A DNA stretch of 64,000 bases from Isoetes taiwanensis (taxonomy: Eukaryota; Streptophyta; Lycopodiopsida; Isoetales; Isoetaceae), in assembly GCA_021234155.1 (NCBI GenBank), contig JAJEKV010000011.1, positions 23,740,101 through 23,804,100 of the forward strand, given 5' to 3'. The notes under the pieces were generated by a model. It did not search any database and was not told the origin of the DNA. It worked only from the letters and a program-made list of their open reading frames with translations. The translations under genes and the position numbers were made by a program. Each line of letters starts with the position of its first letter. Positions within the stretch are counted from its first letter, which is position 1. Positions 1 to 11,178 of the stretch are shown in pieces.

Positions 1-1448
1 TTGTACACGATATCATACTTACTTGCTCTGCTCAATTTACTATGTGTCACATGTTAGGAAATCAACATGCATACTATAAAACCTGTTTGATGTCCAGCCT
101 AGTCAAAAACGTTCATGGATACTGAGTGACATTTAACTTGCTTCAAAACATGAAGAGCAAATTCTTGTTGCAATGGCTGATGTCAATGCTTGAGTGCCTC
201 ATGAAGATCATTGACACCTCCGACTTCATTAAGAATCCCAACCCTTTTACTCACCGCTGCTGACAAATGGGAGCTACAAGGATCAACAGAAGTTTGTAGA
301 AGCCTATTCCCATCAATTATGCATCAAGGTCTGAAAGGAAAATTCCCATCAATTATGCATCAAGGTCTTCAAAGATCAGCATATCTTCAAAGATCAGTAT
401 ATCTTCCCTTTAAGGTAATGTATACTCATAATTTAGTGGAATAGAAACAAATTTGAAATTATGGAAAATGATCTTGAGCAGGCACATGGAGTGTCATGGA
501 CATGCTATAGGATGCATCAGCATTCAGTTCGGGCTAGTTTCTCTTCTTAGTCATGAAGAATGCTTTTAATTGTCACATTGCCATTGTACAAGTAGTATAG
601 ATAGACATTACTTGCAACTCTCCCATTTTCATAATTAGCTACTCCATGGTGGGAATGCTTTTTTTTAATGCAAGGTCATACTGAACTAGTTCTCAGTGGA
701 CTTGATAAGCTTCTTACTTTGTATCCTCATGGGATAGATAAATGATGCCAATAATATTCTCAACATCTGCATTAGCCCTCACGTCATCTGTGGCCCGGTT
801 CACTGATGCTCTGACTGTGAAAAAATGTTCTTGTTGCATTAAACCCTGGAGGTATATCTGGAGGTATGTCTGCTCTAACACCAATTATGCCGTCCAGCAT
901 AAATGGCACTATATTCAGCTTCAAGATCTCCAGAAATATGCTTGATTGAGCATTCAAAAGCTTGAAGGTGTTAAGAAATATCTGAGAAATAATGCGGGAA
1001 ATGGATTGTCTGGATCTTTAAGAACTCCAATTTTCTAAGCCATTTGGCAAGCATACAGATTACATGAAATTGCATCGAGAAAGTAAGTCTACAGATCTAG
1101 CATACAAGAAACAGTCATCTTACCTCTGGCAACATGTGGAACCGCCATTCCGACGCCCACTCCTCTCAAATCTCTATGTTCCGACAACGCTTCTCGCTGG
1201 AGCTGCGTCACACACAAACCACGTCTGCGTTAAATGTCGGCACAGTTAGTCGTGGAAAATGGGCCCTGTTTCGCGTTAAAACTGGCGAAAAGAATGCGTT
1301 AAAATTAGGTCGTGCGTCAATGTTGGGGACCCTCCCCTAGTTACAACATTCTTTATTAAATCTTTCACAAGTATCATATCTTGGACGGCTGCAGTCTTGC
1401 CACCTTAAAGATTCCTGCAATGTGTTTTGATGCGGCTGCTCGACCTCG
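1..1448. other. No recognisable gene; AT-rich intergenic DNA
   Basis: I see no conserved domain, splice-flanked exon series or transposon terminus in this stretch. Short open frames exist on both strands but have no recognisable motif. The only clear structure is the pair of short direct repeats at 306-401, listed separately. Confidence 0.5.
306..401. repeat. Two adjacent short direct duplications
   Basis: A 27-bp sequence at 306-332 is repeated at 342-368 (period 36). It is followed directly by an 18-bp unit (TCTTCAAAGATCAG plus four bases) present twice up to about 401. These look like replication-slippage duplications; no function is evident. Confidence 0.8.
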
Positions 1449-1737
1449 AAATTATGACATATGTTGACGTTTTCGTTAACAATTTGATGCAAGTTTTGTC
1501 CAAGCATATTAGATTCCAATGTGAATAGATTAATCATAGATTCCAAGGTGAATAGATTAATCAAATATCTATCTATGTTTCTTGGAAAATTAAGGAAGCT
1601 CCTAGGGAGGACCCTTTGCAGGCGTCTATGGAAAACTGGGGAGGTTTCTGTGAAAATTTTGGGACGTTCCATGGAAGTAATTTCCATGAAGTGCAATCCA
1701 AATCAGGCGCACATAAGCCATCACCCTAGTATAATCC
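1449..1737 (+). repeat. Dispersed repeat module X, copy 1
   Basis: This segment matches the reverse complement of 48868-49134 over most of its length with scattered differences. Shared landmarks are GACATATGTTGA, ACAATTTGATGCAAGTTTT, AAGCATATTA, a run of degenerate GGGGAGGTTTC-like units, and a terminal CGCACATAA...CCATCACCCTAG. The degenerate ~20-bp units (AAAATTGGGGAGGTTCC-like) also occur at 34080-34210 and 48425-48490. It is probably an old non-autonomous transposable element; its class is unknown. Confidence 0.7.
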
Positions 1738-1803
1738 TAAGTGAGCTAGTTAAATAAATAAATAAATTATTGAATTGAGTATAATACTAGTGGTGCATCT
1801 TTT

Positions 1804-2138
1804 TTTATGATTGGAGGCGCCTATGATTTTGAAATATGAAATACGCTTTCGCCTAAGGTTTTGAGGGAATATCGAACCTCTATACGGCTTTGCCTAAGAT
1901 TTTAGAATATGAAATACAGGGACTCGAACCTCTACCAAAATAACTCAATATCCTAATAAGACTACTTTAATCAGTATACCCAGTGAACTAATGTGATTAT
2001 TTTTTATCTTGAATCTATGTTTTTTTTTTATAACAATCCATTCAATTGTTTTAGGGATATATGGTCTATAGTTTCAAGAATTATTATTTTTTACATCCAT
2101 ATCAAATCCCCTTGGAACTGCCTGTTATTTTGCTACAT
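1804..2138 (+). repeat. Dispersed repeat module Y, copy 1 (tRNA-like boxes on minus strand)
   Basis: This is an inverted copy of 49219-49559. Read on the minus strand, 1993-1918 contains a tRNA-like stretch with an A-box-like TAGTTCACTGGG and a B-box-like GGTTCGAGTCCC about 60 bp later, as in polymerase III promoters. A second B-box-like GGTTCGATATTCCC lies further along. The right end reads CCTGTTATTTTGCTACAT, nearly the same as the end of the larger modular elements at 19779, 44895 and 47713. The tRNA-like part is internal, so this is not a standard SINE; it may be a composite. Confidence 0.6.
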
Positions 2139-2290
2139 ATTAACATTATTGAGAGGCTATGCGCGCATAACACTGTGACTACACGACAATGCGTGAACTA
2201 CTGGATTATTGATAAAGCATTGTGAATACACAATGACTTGTGAACCATTGTCTTAAACCCCTCCAGACCCCTACCCCCCTCCACCCTTCC

Positions 2291-2712
2291 AAAAGTTGTT
2301 TTTTTCGTGCAGGGCGTCCATCGGTAGGCTGAGGCTCAGACTGTTAGATGTTGATTTCAGACAATCTTGGTTGTAGTTAGGCGCGACTCATTTTTTAGCA
2401 AGTTTTAGTTAACTGTCAGTTTCAAATACACAATTAAACTAAAGGTTGTGAAGTGCATTGTACACATGTACGGTATATATGTACTGGCATATGTCTTTGG
2501 GGCTCCTCGCCAACCGCTGGACGCCCTGCATGAATATCAGCAAAAACAACCTTGGGGAATCTAGCGGGTTTAATTCAATGATTTAATTTCCTTAGATATC
2601 AAATGTCTTTTTCAGTGGTTTAAATGTGCGAAAGCTGTGGAATAGTTGTACAGAATATGTAAGAAATATGTTATATATGTGTACGAAAATTTTTCACGGC
2701 CCCTTCGGGGCC
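2291..2712 (+). mobile_element. Inverted-repeat element with GGCCCC-TTC-GGGGCC hairpin
   Basis: Arms at 2291-2320 and 2518-2553 are inverted copies sharing GCAGGGCGTCCA plus an AACAA/T-rich outer part. About 145 bp further on, after AAAATTTTT, is a perfect hairpin GGCCCC-TTC-GGGGCC (2698-2712). The same order (inverted-repeat block, A/T run, GC-rich TTC(G)-loop hairpin) occurs at 17338-17835, 43259-43973 and 44896-45256, so this is likely a distant relative of that element family. No open reading frame is present. Confidence 0.5.
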
Positions 2713-3269
2713 TAGAGGTTGTTATGTTTTGCATGCATCGCAGCCCATGTTACGTGTTCGTTGCAACTAAAATAGAAAAATCATAATAAAGAAGGTATTT
2801 AAGCAACGCCAATGGAAATTTGTATATGGTTGCTTTTAAGAAGCATAGGATTGGGCAGAGAAATGAAGTGAAGCCAATTTTCCTAGAGCTAGAGATGCAT
2901 GGGATTGACCTGAAATGCCAATGGACAAGGGCGATATGTTAACAAGCTAGACATGTTTAATCTTTAGAAACAATTTGTTACTGGAATCGCATGCATTACC
3001 TGCCAACCTAGGTTTCTTGATTTGTTAGGCCTAAGTTACAAATTTTATTACATGACTCAATATTTAGAAAAAATACCTAATGGTGAAGTGCCCCCTAGGA
3101 TTTGAACCTAGGCATGCCCACTAGGCACAGAATTAAAAATATACCTGGATTCTTATTGTATGAAGTCTACGTACCAATGTGTTTGGCTCTTGTGAAAATC
3201 TCCACAAAATCTTCAGTTCCCTTCCACAAACCATAAAACACGGCTATTATTGCACCACAAACCACAGCT
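2713..3269. other. Intergenic; isolated tRNA T-arm-like hairpin
   Basis: No gene is visible. On the minus strand, 3111-3095 reads CTAGG-TTCAAAT-CCTAG, a perfect 5-bp stem with a 7-base TTCAAAT loop, exactly a tRNA T-arm. No matching D-arm, anticodon arm or acceptor stem could be assembled, so this is probably a tRNA-derived repeat remnant and not a tRNA gene. Confidence 0.4.
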
Positions 3270-3277
3270 GTTGCATC

Positions 3278-3933
3278 CAGGGATAGGTTCAATATGCTGT
3301 ACGTTTTATACGAAATACATATGAATTGTATGATACGGCATATATTTGCCGTATAAACATATAAAAATCTGACAAAAAAATTCCAAATCGTCGAAAAATT
3401 TTCGGCGTCGCGTGAAAACATCTAATTCGCATCGCCAAAAGTTTTTTCACAGCGTCTGTGAAAGGCAAAAAAAAAAAAAATCGTCTGCCTTAAACCTTAG
3501 CATTTTTGTTTTCTGCGTACGAATTTAAAATTTGAATTTCGTGTATGCGAAATCCTATAAACCGCGTACGCGAAACTGTATAAAGCAGGTAGCCATTTTT
3601 TTTTTTTTTTATACGAATTTGAAATTTGAAAACAACGATATCACGAAATTACGTTTCAGCGTCTGTGAAAAGTTTTTTCGCATACATGAAATAGAAGGTT
3701 TAAGCCAATGCAATCGCAAAAAAAAAAAAAAAAACATTCGAGTGCTGCGGCTCTTTCTTTTTTTCGACGCGAAAAACTTTCGCATATCAAAAAAGCGAAA
3801 GTTTCAACGTCGCAATTTTTTTTCCGGTCGGCGACTAAAAAATATGTAAAATACGTTTTTTTTTCAAAAAATACTTATTTTTTAAGTTTATATGTCAGGA
3901 ATCTAAATTTCATACGTACAGAACCTATCCCTG
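3278..3933. mobile_element. hAT-type non-autonomous element, 656 bp
   Basis: The element begins CAGGGATAGGTTC and ends with its exact inverse GAACCTATCCCTG, and is flanked by a perfect 8-bp duplication GTTGCATC at 3270-3277 and 3934-3941. A CAGGG-type terminus with an 8-bp target duplication is the signature of the hAT superfamily. The interior is AT-rich with many GCGAAA/TTTCGC subterminal motifs and poly(A)/poly(T) tracts, and encodes no transposase. Two other elements in this window (10994-32149 and 32411-32865) share the same termini and subterminal design. Confidence 0.9.
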
Positions 3934-4173
3934 GTTGCATCATAAGTTCACCTACATCATTAGGTACCTTTAACTCTATAACTACAACATAAATTTCTAT
4001 ACAACTCAAATAGCGATATGCACATTTTATATTACTTGAAGGACTAGTTTAACCTGTGAGGAAAGAAATTGATTAAATAAAGAAAGGGAGCAGAACCAAG
4101 AGTATTTATTGAGGAGGTTGCTGCTAACCTCTCCCAATTTAGCCACTAGTGTGATAACACAAAAAGCATTTAC

Positions 4174-4717
4174 TTGCCTGGCCCCATTGGTGTTCCAAGA
4201 CAGCTTTCAATGCAACATGGATTATGAGAAGTCCTTCCATCATATAGACAGAACTTAGGGTCAGTTCTAAAAGAATAATAGCATGTCAATAGCTAACATG
4301 ATGCACCTGGTATTTTTGAATTTGTAATCTATCCTTTATCTGCTCATTAGCATTCAGACTTGTGATGGCATCACTGCCAAATATGGCATCCACTCCAAAC
4401 CCGTGCTATTGATATAATTCTGCATAGGGTTTAGCCTAATATAACCGCAATTTTCTGTAGTCTAACTATGCTCCAAGCAAACCCTGTTTGTAGCTCTTCC
4501 ATGCAAGCACATGCTTTCTATAGTCAAGGATTTGCTTTACTGACACAGAATTAAACAGAGCGTAGGAGCAGAGATAGGAGTATGAATTAGGAGGAACCTT
4601 TACTTGCCTGATCGCAATGGTGTTCCAAGACAGCCTTCAATGAAATGTGAGCTGTATTTTGTGTCACACCGATCGTGAGAAGCCTTTCCATCATATAGAT
4701 GGAACTTGAGGTCAGTT
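4174..4717 (-). CDS. Putative tandemly duplicated exon of an unrecognised gene
   Basis: On the minus strand two related exon-like segments occur at 4717-4604 (114 nt) and 4266-4174 (93 nt). Each has an AG acceptor after a TTCTTTT tract and a GTAAA donor. They can be read in the same frame: the first contains FHLYDGKASHDRCD and FIEGCLGTPL, the second FCLYDGRTSHN and CIESCLGTPM. They differ by exactly seven codons. The surrounding ~220 bp is also duplicated, with a period near 440 bp. Keeping splice sites and frame in both copies suggests real or recently real exons. I do not recognise the protein. A possible upstream exon lies at 5120-4990. Confidence 0.35.
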
Positions 4718-4989
4718 CTAAAAGAATAATAGCATGTCAATAGCTAACATGATCCACCTTGTATTTTTGAATTTGTAATCTATCCTTTGCCGACTTGTGA
4801 TGGCGTCACTGCCATCAGGTGTTGTTTACCTAACTGTTTGTTCAAGAATTAGTGCAACAAACTTCAAAGTAAATGGTGGACTCAGAAGCCGGAAATAGTG
4901 GAGGCCTCTATATACAATGAGAATAAGGGCAATATGAACTGGTACTGGTGGATGCATGTTTCTGGAGAACGCAAAATCATGACACTCAC

Positions 4990-5120
4990 CATAGTTTGTA
5001 ATCAGGAGAAACGCATTGTCATACTTGGAATACATGAAGATAGCCAAGGTCTTTAAGGACAATCCATAGCTGAATCTGGTTTTGAAGATCTCTGACCCAC
5101 ATCCATCATCCACCCAGTTG
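4990..5120 (-). CDS. Possible upstream exon, product unknown
   Basis: On the minus strand an open frame reads NWVDDGCGSEIFKTRFSYG followed by a hydrophobic stretch and ends ...LLITNYG directly before a GTGAGT donor at 4989-4984. Together with the duplicated exon downstream on the same strand this could be part of one gene. No family is recognised and no start codon is assigned; it could be chance. Confidence 0.25.
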
Positions 5121-5128
5121 GGGCTCAC

Positions 5129-6300
5129 GGGGTTTGAATCTGGTCTTTCTCGGCCTCAATCTTAATCCCACTGCACTCAAGCATGGCAGCTCTTTCTGAT
5201 TCCCTATCAAGCCGACGAAGTCGTTAGGAGCTCTAAAATGGATTCGCTCGAAGCCTCATGTAAAATAGAAGGAAAAATACCATGCCGCATACGTCAAACT
5301 AAATGCATGCTCTAAACCATATAAAACCATAGCAATATGGCCGTATAAATATACGTTTTGTACGATGAACTATTTTTTATGATATTCATGACTTAGCACG
5401 TGACTACACAAAATGTTATGCAGGTATACCTATGGCTAAGGAAGACGATGTCACTATGCACACCAAAAAGAAAACAAATGTTTTAAGATAAGTGTTGATA
5501 GCATTGAAGAAAATATTGTTCGGCTACATAGATTTCAACCTTTTGTGTAATCAAAAGACGACAAAAATAATGCGCGAGGGTTTAGGAAAGATCCAAAGTG
5601 ATGTAGAATCAAAACGATAGGTTCGAAGAAAACTAGATAGGTAGAAAAAATAACATGGTAGAAAAATTGGTAGCTAGGAAAAATAATATGGTAGGTAGGG
5701 GCTATGCGCGCATGGGAAAATATTTTTTACTATGCACGCATAACAATGTTATATTTCACTTTGTTTTCAAAAGACATAGGTTTTTGGATTTTGGTTACGA
5801 AAGAACGAAATTGGAGGGCTTGTAGTCGGAGGGCTTGAAATCGGATGGCTTACAGTTGCACATGAGCCATGGCTTTGCATGTCGTGATCTCGCAATTAAA
5901 GTTCTTGCAACTGGAGGTTTTGTAACAAGAACACTTAACAAGATTGCGTATTAAACGGGAGCAAATCATCGAAACAGGAGCAAAAGAAATATTCCTTAAA
6001 GATTCCCTTATTTTTTACAAAAAAGAGGGTAAAATAACGTAAAAAAAAGGTTATAAAATTGTATTTTGACCCCCACGTAATGCTAATTTTTTTGTACAGC
6101 AAGAGAATTGACCATGTCAAAGTGACACTTTACTTTGCAACTAGAATTTTCCTGAAGTATGTTTTTAGAGAGAATCTCTAATTTAAGAGAATATAACAGT
6201 TAACAAAAAATTGAAGAAAAGTCTGCAACTGAAATTGTAGTATTTTGAAAATTGGAAGATAAAATATTCATATCCACATGCAAAAGTCTTTTTCTAAGGC
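5129..6300. other. AT-rich intergenic region, no gene seen
   Basis: Only short unconserved open frames are present. The phrase CTATGCGCGCAT at about 5702 also occurs near 2158, and GGAGGGCTTGTAGTCGGAGGGCTTG is a small local repeat near 5814. Nothing else stands out. Confidence 0.45.
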
Positions 6301-7789
6301 TCAGTTATGTGCAAAAGTGTGAGGAGTGATGAGGGAGGGATCCAGCATGTCATCATATTCATTTATGCCATCCTCATCACCTTCACTTCTTTTACTGTCA
6401 CTTGAGCAAGTGCTTGAGTTATCTTCCTCGTCACTATCAACAGATGGTGAAGCATTGCCACCACCACTCCCTTCTTCATCCTCTTCCTCGTAATTACAAG
6501 CCTTTTTAAGCAAATTGATCGTCCTCTGGCATAGACAATTGTCAGATTTCAATTTGAAATCATAGAACAATATAGTTAGATTCAGCTCATCCTACAACCC
6601 ACTTTCTTGGACTTTTCTCCCCTTTCCTTGAGTTCTCATTTCTAATTTATACCTACTTTCAAAACATTTTCTGAATGTGTCGCAAGCCAATGAATCATAA
6701 GTTTAGTCGCTAAGCCTTCCTCCTTGACTGTGTCAAGTACTTTTGCTATGCAAAAAGTCGCCTCAGTTGGAAGAGCAATCAACATACCTTTAGCAATTTT
6801 TGTGATATTACCTTGAGGCTCATTCCTGCATCTTGGCCCGGTACATGACTCGGTCCTCGTCTTCCTCTACTGCAGGTGCTATTGTAGCATTGCTTGGACC
6901 TGGCTGGTTCTAGGGTTAATGGAAGGTATTAGGCCATTGAAATGGTTCCTACAACTGCCTTAGAGCTAGGTTTTGAAAAACAATTTTTTGTTCAAGAAAG
7001 AAATTTCTCCACCACATTTGGTCTTCTTCTAAGAAGTACTTTAAGCCTGAGGAAATTCTATTTTCAATGGCTTTTAAAGATGTCACTGGGGTACTTTTCT
7101 TCAGGAAGTTGATTAGCACGTTTTATCAAGCAAGTGTCTGGAATAAATTTAAGGAAGCACAATCCCTCTGGTGGACTCCCAATCTTTAATTGCGGTGTAC
7201 TTCTTCCCCTGCAAAAAGCTTTCTTCATTTTTGATGTAAAACTTGACGTGGTGCTGAAATTTGAGATCATTCAACTTATTGACAATTGATCTCCACTAGA
7301 ACGTGTGGAGAATAAAAATTTTCTAAAGTCAACAGTCTCGTTTAGAAGCTCAACAATCGGTATGGGAGTGTAATAATCTTCAATAATTTGAAATAAAGCA
7401 AAAAGACAAAAAGCCTTCTTCCTTCTAAGACGCACGGAAAATCTGTTGAACATCTGGTCTATTTGATCATGAGTGTGGCCTACAATTAAAAATCCAAGCT
7501 TTACTTTTCTGAAGATCTCTAGCTCCACTAGCATGGCACATAATGTTTGATTCTTGTTCTCCCTTGTAGTGTTATCAAGTTGCAGGTAGAGCACTGGTGG
7601 TCATTGCTCTTGCTCACACAGGAGCTTGTTAAGAATTGTAATTGTGAGATTCGGGTCACCATGCAAGTTTGAATACGTCAAAAATACTTTACATTTTAGA
7701 CTTCCTTTGAAGACCATAGCTCCTACATGGTGGACCTTAACACTAGAGTTGTCGCGGGGACCATTTCTGGACCAGAAATGGTCCACCAT
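6301..7789 (-). pseudogene. DUF7869-like protein remnant (transposon-associated), broken
   Basis: Minus-strand frames together give a collinear protein: an N-side piece at 7789-7601 (KVHHVGAMVF, KVFLTYSNLHGDPNLT), then after an in-frame TGA the core at 7594-7271 with LQLDNTTRENKN and VGHTHDQIDQMFNRFSVRLR, then a further stop and a piece at 7270-7064. An acidic, serine-rich tail-like segment follows at 6570-6301. The LDNT...NKN plus GHTHxxIDQMF pattern matches the DUF7869 family, known as large repetitive families in non-seed plants and often mobile-element associated. Several stops and frame changes mark it as a pseudogene. The family assignment comes from memory of the motif. Confidence 0.6.
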
Positions 7790-7816
7790 ACCCCCTGCTA
7801 CTTAAACCCATATAGC

Positions 7817-7978
7817 TCACAAGAGAAATTCTAATTCTAAAATATACCACCACACCGAGGCCCATTGTGCATCTGTTACATTCTCTTCCAACCATTTTAC
7901 TTTCAAAGCAGGCTGCAATCCTTCACCAGAAAGTCCATGAATGTCTATGAAATCTTGCTCGGTCACAGCTTCGGCCAT
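7817..7978 (-). CDS. Small ORF, 53 aa, possible 5' exon, unknown
   Basis: On the minus strand an ATG at 7978 opens a 53-codon frame beginning MAEAVTEQDFIDIHG with a tryptophan-rich end (WASVWWY), ending TGA. It lies just upstream of the DUF7869-like remnant on the same strand and could be its degraded 5' end or an unrelated exon. There is no recognised domain. Confidence 0.25.
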   Translation of the reverse strand: MAEAVTEQDFIDIHGLSGEGLQPALKVKWLEENVTDAQWASVWWYILELEFLL

Positions 7979-7989
7979 TGTAAATTGAA

Positions 7990-9435
7990 CGGATCAAAGG
8001 ATTGTGTGACGGAATTGGTGATCTAGGAAGAGGATTCGGAAACAGGGGATTCGAAATTGGGGCTGAATAAAGAGAGGGCGCGTGGAAAACGAGGCAAATG
8101 ATGTCCTCTGAAAAAACTGTAACTGCTCGAATTTAGGTGCTTTAGGTGCTTGGTGCTTTCGCGCATTTTGGGGTACCACTATCAAATTTACACCCTAGAG
8201 TAGGTTTTTTGGCAACCGGGGTTTTGCATGGTTTTCTTGGGAGATTTTGCAAGCAGGCGCTTCAGGCTTCATGTTCTAAGCTTCTTCCGCTCTTGCATAT
8301 AGCTTAGGAAGCAAGCATACATCCTGTTGTCGTCAATTCTTACTAGGAGAATTTGATATCTATGACAAGGTTTGTTTTTTGCCATTAGATACTTTTAGAT
8401 TCATTGTAGGTTAAAATTCCATATAGTAATGCATAGTAATGCTAATCAGTTGTAATCTGTAACTTATACTACTCATGGATTTGGCGTCCACTTTCCATTC
8501 CGGATCGTAGAGATATTTATGTAGACAAAAAATGCGGTTTCCATGTTGTTTGGCATGGCAGCTTCAGGTTTGTAATGCAATTTAAATGTGATCTCTATAC
8601 TTTTCTTGTGATAGCTATAGCTTTGTGGAAATGATTTGGTGCTATTATATAAATTCTAGAATGAGTTTTGCAAGGTGGAATGGGTTCTAGTTTGGACCCT
8701 AAAAGAAAGCCCAATGTTAGGAACTATACATGAAAGTTGTTGGGATGATAGGCGTCGTTCAAATTGGTTTCTTCATTAGATTTTTATATCTTGCTATATT
8801 GTGAAATATTGTCAGTTCTCTAAGTAAAATGATATTATGCCTTCATACTTTCGACATGAAATGTATGAATTTGAATATGCTACTAAAAATATGCAATACA
8901 AAATTTGTCCCAAACTTGAAGTATAATCAATTTAATTGAATAAATTTTTTTTAGCGCGGATGTCACGTTATCTTGAAGTCTAGCCTACCCACATGTCTAT
9001 CCACGTGTCTATAAAAATGATTTGTACTAGTTTAATACCATTAGATTAGAAAAATAGACGAACTTTAAAAATTCATATTCTCGTATCTTTTCAAAGGGGT
9101 CCCTGGCAAAAACAGATGCCTGTTCTGTGAGGTTCCTTATCCAGGTTGGTATCCGGCTAGGCTTACCGTAGACAGATTTGGCACAGCAACCAATCTAAGA
9201 TATTGCGGCAGCCACAGATAGATATACCCACTGATTTTGCAGATAAAGATCCTTGTTTTTCCTTCTTCTGCTCATCTTTCTGGCGGCAGCCCCGCTCATC
9301 TTACTTGTTATGGCTTTCAGATGCTATGGCTTGTTAGTGGGACTTCCCAGATTGCAATAGAGAAGGAGTTGATGAAGACACAAATATTTAGGGCGGTGAT
9401 TAATTTTCTTTAGTAGCCGGCTAAAGAGGGAGGAG
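7990..9435. other. No recognisable feature
   Basis: This is AT-rich sequence without a convincing reading frame, repeat terminus or splice-flanked exon. It separates the DUF7869-like remnant from the WD40 remnant. Confidence 0.45.
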
Positions 9436-9866
9436 TCAGTTTTGCGGGGGCACGACGGTCCTATTTTGGGAGTGCGATTCAATGGCGATGGTAATTACTG
9501 CCTTAGCGGTGGCAAAGATCGTACTCTTTGGCTATGGAACCCGCCCAAAGGCCTGCGCATCAAGTCTTATAATGCTCATGCCAGAGAAGTTAGAGATGTG
9601 GATGTCTCTGCGGATAATTCTAATCTTTGTTCTTGTGGTGCTGATAGACAGCTCTTTTAAATTCAAAGGCCATGATAGTGAGGTCTCCACTTCTAGCTTC
9701 TTTACCTAATTATTTTTTGAACTGTATGAGATTCTTACACTTGGAATTTGGCAGGTGAATTCAGTAAAATTCAACGAGCTCATTATAGCTATTATTTCAG
9801 GCAGATAAGTTATGATAGATCTATGCAGGTGTGGGATTGCCAATCCCACAGCATGAAGCCCATTTA
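9436..9866 (+). pseudogene. WDR83/MORG1-like WD40 repeat protein remnant
   Basis: The frame from 9436 reads LRGHDGPILGVRFNGDGNYC, then KDRTLWLWNP, AHAREVRDVDV and CSCGADRQLF, closely matching the first WD40 repeats of WDR83 (MORG1), a scaffold protein in MAPK signalling and spliceosome complexes. A TAA at 9658 and a frame change follow. FKGHDSEV then reads in another frame up to a plausible donor near 9681, with about a dozen expected residues missing. After an acceptor at 9754, VNSVKFNE and, one frame over, YDRSMQVWDCQSHSMKPI continue the homology to 9866, just before GTATAT. Expected exon/intron structure with frameshifts and stops indicates a non-processed pseudogene fragment. It lies about 175 bp upstream of the histidine kinase remnant on the same strand. 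Confidence 0.75.
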
Positions 9867-10040
9867 GGTATATCTCTTATCAACAACCCAAATGCACCAC
9901 TCAAATTTTTTAGCCTGAGCTTTACTTTTGAACTACAGCACTGAGAAAGGGATCCAACAAGCAGGGTCTGAAGACTAAAATGATGGGAGAATAGAAACTG
10001 ACATGTGACAGGACAAACTATAGTGGTTAAAGTGTCAGAA

Positions 10041-10876
10041 GTTTGATAAAAGATGGTGCACGAGGCTGGCAATAACTTGGATTCTTGCCGCTGTCATTGT
10101 GTCAGTATATGTTTTTGACTTTCTGAATGCAGGTATTGTGCATCGCCGCAAGGAAATCCTTATTAACATGTGTGAAGAACGTGCTTGGATGTTGCAAGAC
10201 CAGTTCATGTCCAACATGAATCATGTATGATCACTAACAGCATTGATTACTACTTTCCATGTTGGAAAACAGCCATCTGCTCTAGACCAGGTAGTATAAT
10301 CTTGTCACAAGTTCAAAAGAATTGAAGATCTTACTTTCATCCCAATCTTTGTTGATATGATATGACCTCAACCTCATGCAGGGAACTTTTGCTGCATACA
10401 CAGCACGCGCTTCCTTTGAGAGAACCCTCATGATTGGTGTTGCATATGCCAAAAGGGTGTTAGATTCTGAAAGAGAAGTATTTGAAGCATGGTTGGTCAA
10501 TCAAGGGAATGTATACAAAAGAGCTGCAACCTGTGCAAGACGAGTATGCACCAACTATTTTGACTTAGGAGACTCTATCGCACCTTGCTTTTCTGGATAT
10601 GATGTCAGAAGAGGTGTAGCTCTGCATCACTTAGATCCTAGTATTACTTTTACAAGGATATTTGGCGGATTTTAAGTGGCTCGATGTTCTTAATGCATGC
10701 AGGAAGATCGGGAGAGCATATTGTGGTCGAGAGCATCTGGCAAAGGGGCTTTGACTAGCCCTTTCTGACTTTTTGAATCAAACCATCTTGGTGTAGTTCT
10801 CACATTTACTGTTTACAACGCTGATCTTCGCCTGGATGCTACGCCTGAAGACCGAGTACAAGCAATAGCAGGGTCG
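10041..10876 (+). pseudogene. Cytokinin receptor histidine kinase remnant, 5' part (TM1 and CHASE domain)
   Basis: Exon 1 (about 10041-10290) encodes a hydrophobic segment (WILAAVIVSVYVF) followed by HRRKEILINMCEERAWMLQDQF and, after an in-frame TGA at 10228, SLTALITTFHVGKQPSALDQ, ending at a GTAGTA donor. Exon 2 (10382-10613) reads GTFAAYTARASFERTLMIGV and, after a frame change, DEYAPTILT-stop-ETLSHLAFLDMMSEE. Exon 3 (10703-10876) reads EDRESILWSRASGKGALTSP, a stop, then NHLGVVLTFTVYNADL. This order and spacing match the extracellular cytokinin-binding CHASE domain of AHK2/3/4-type receptors. Three in-frame stops and one frameshift make it a pseudogene. The homology resumes at 33234, beyond a 21-kb insertion in the intron. 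Confidence 0.85.
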
Positions 10877-11178
10877 GTAATATGCTGAATTTGTTTCAAT
10901 ATTAATTGCATGAATGATAGCTTCTTTGGACATAGACCCACTTTACGCTAAGTAATCTTAAGCCTGTAGTAGCATGTGAAGCTTAAATGGATTCAGGGAT
11001 AGGTTCAATACTCTATACGTTTTATACGTAATACGTATTTTTCGTTTGATACGGCACAAATTTGACGTTTAATACGTCAAAAATACGTCCAAAAAAATTT
11101 CCGGCGCCGAAAAAATTTCGCGTAAGCGAAACCTTCAGTTTCGCTTACGCGAAACAAATTTTTTTTTTTTTTTTATAA

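Noticed and set aside
3094-3112. tRNA gene suggested by a perfect T-arm hairpin
   Set aside because: No D-arm, anticodon arm or acceptor stem could be placed around it.
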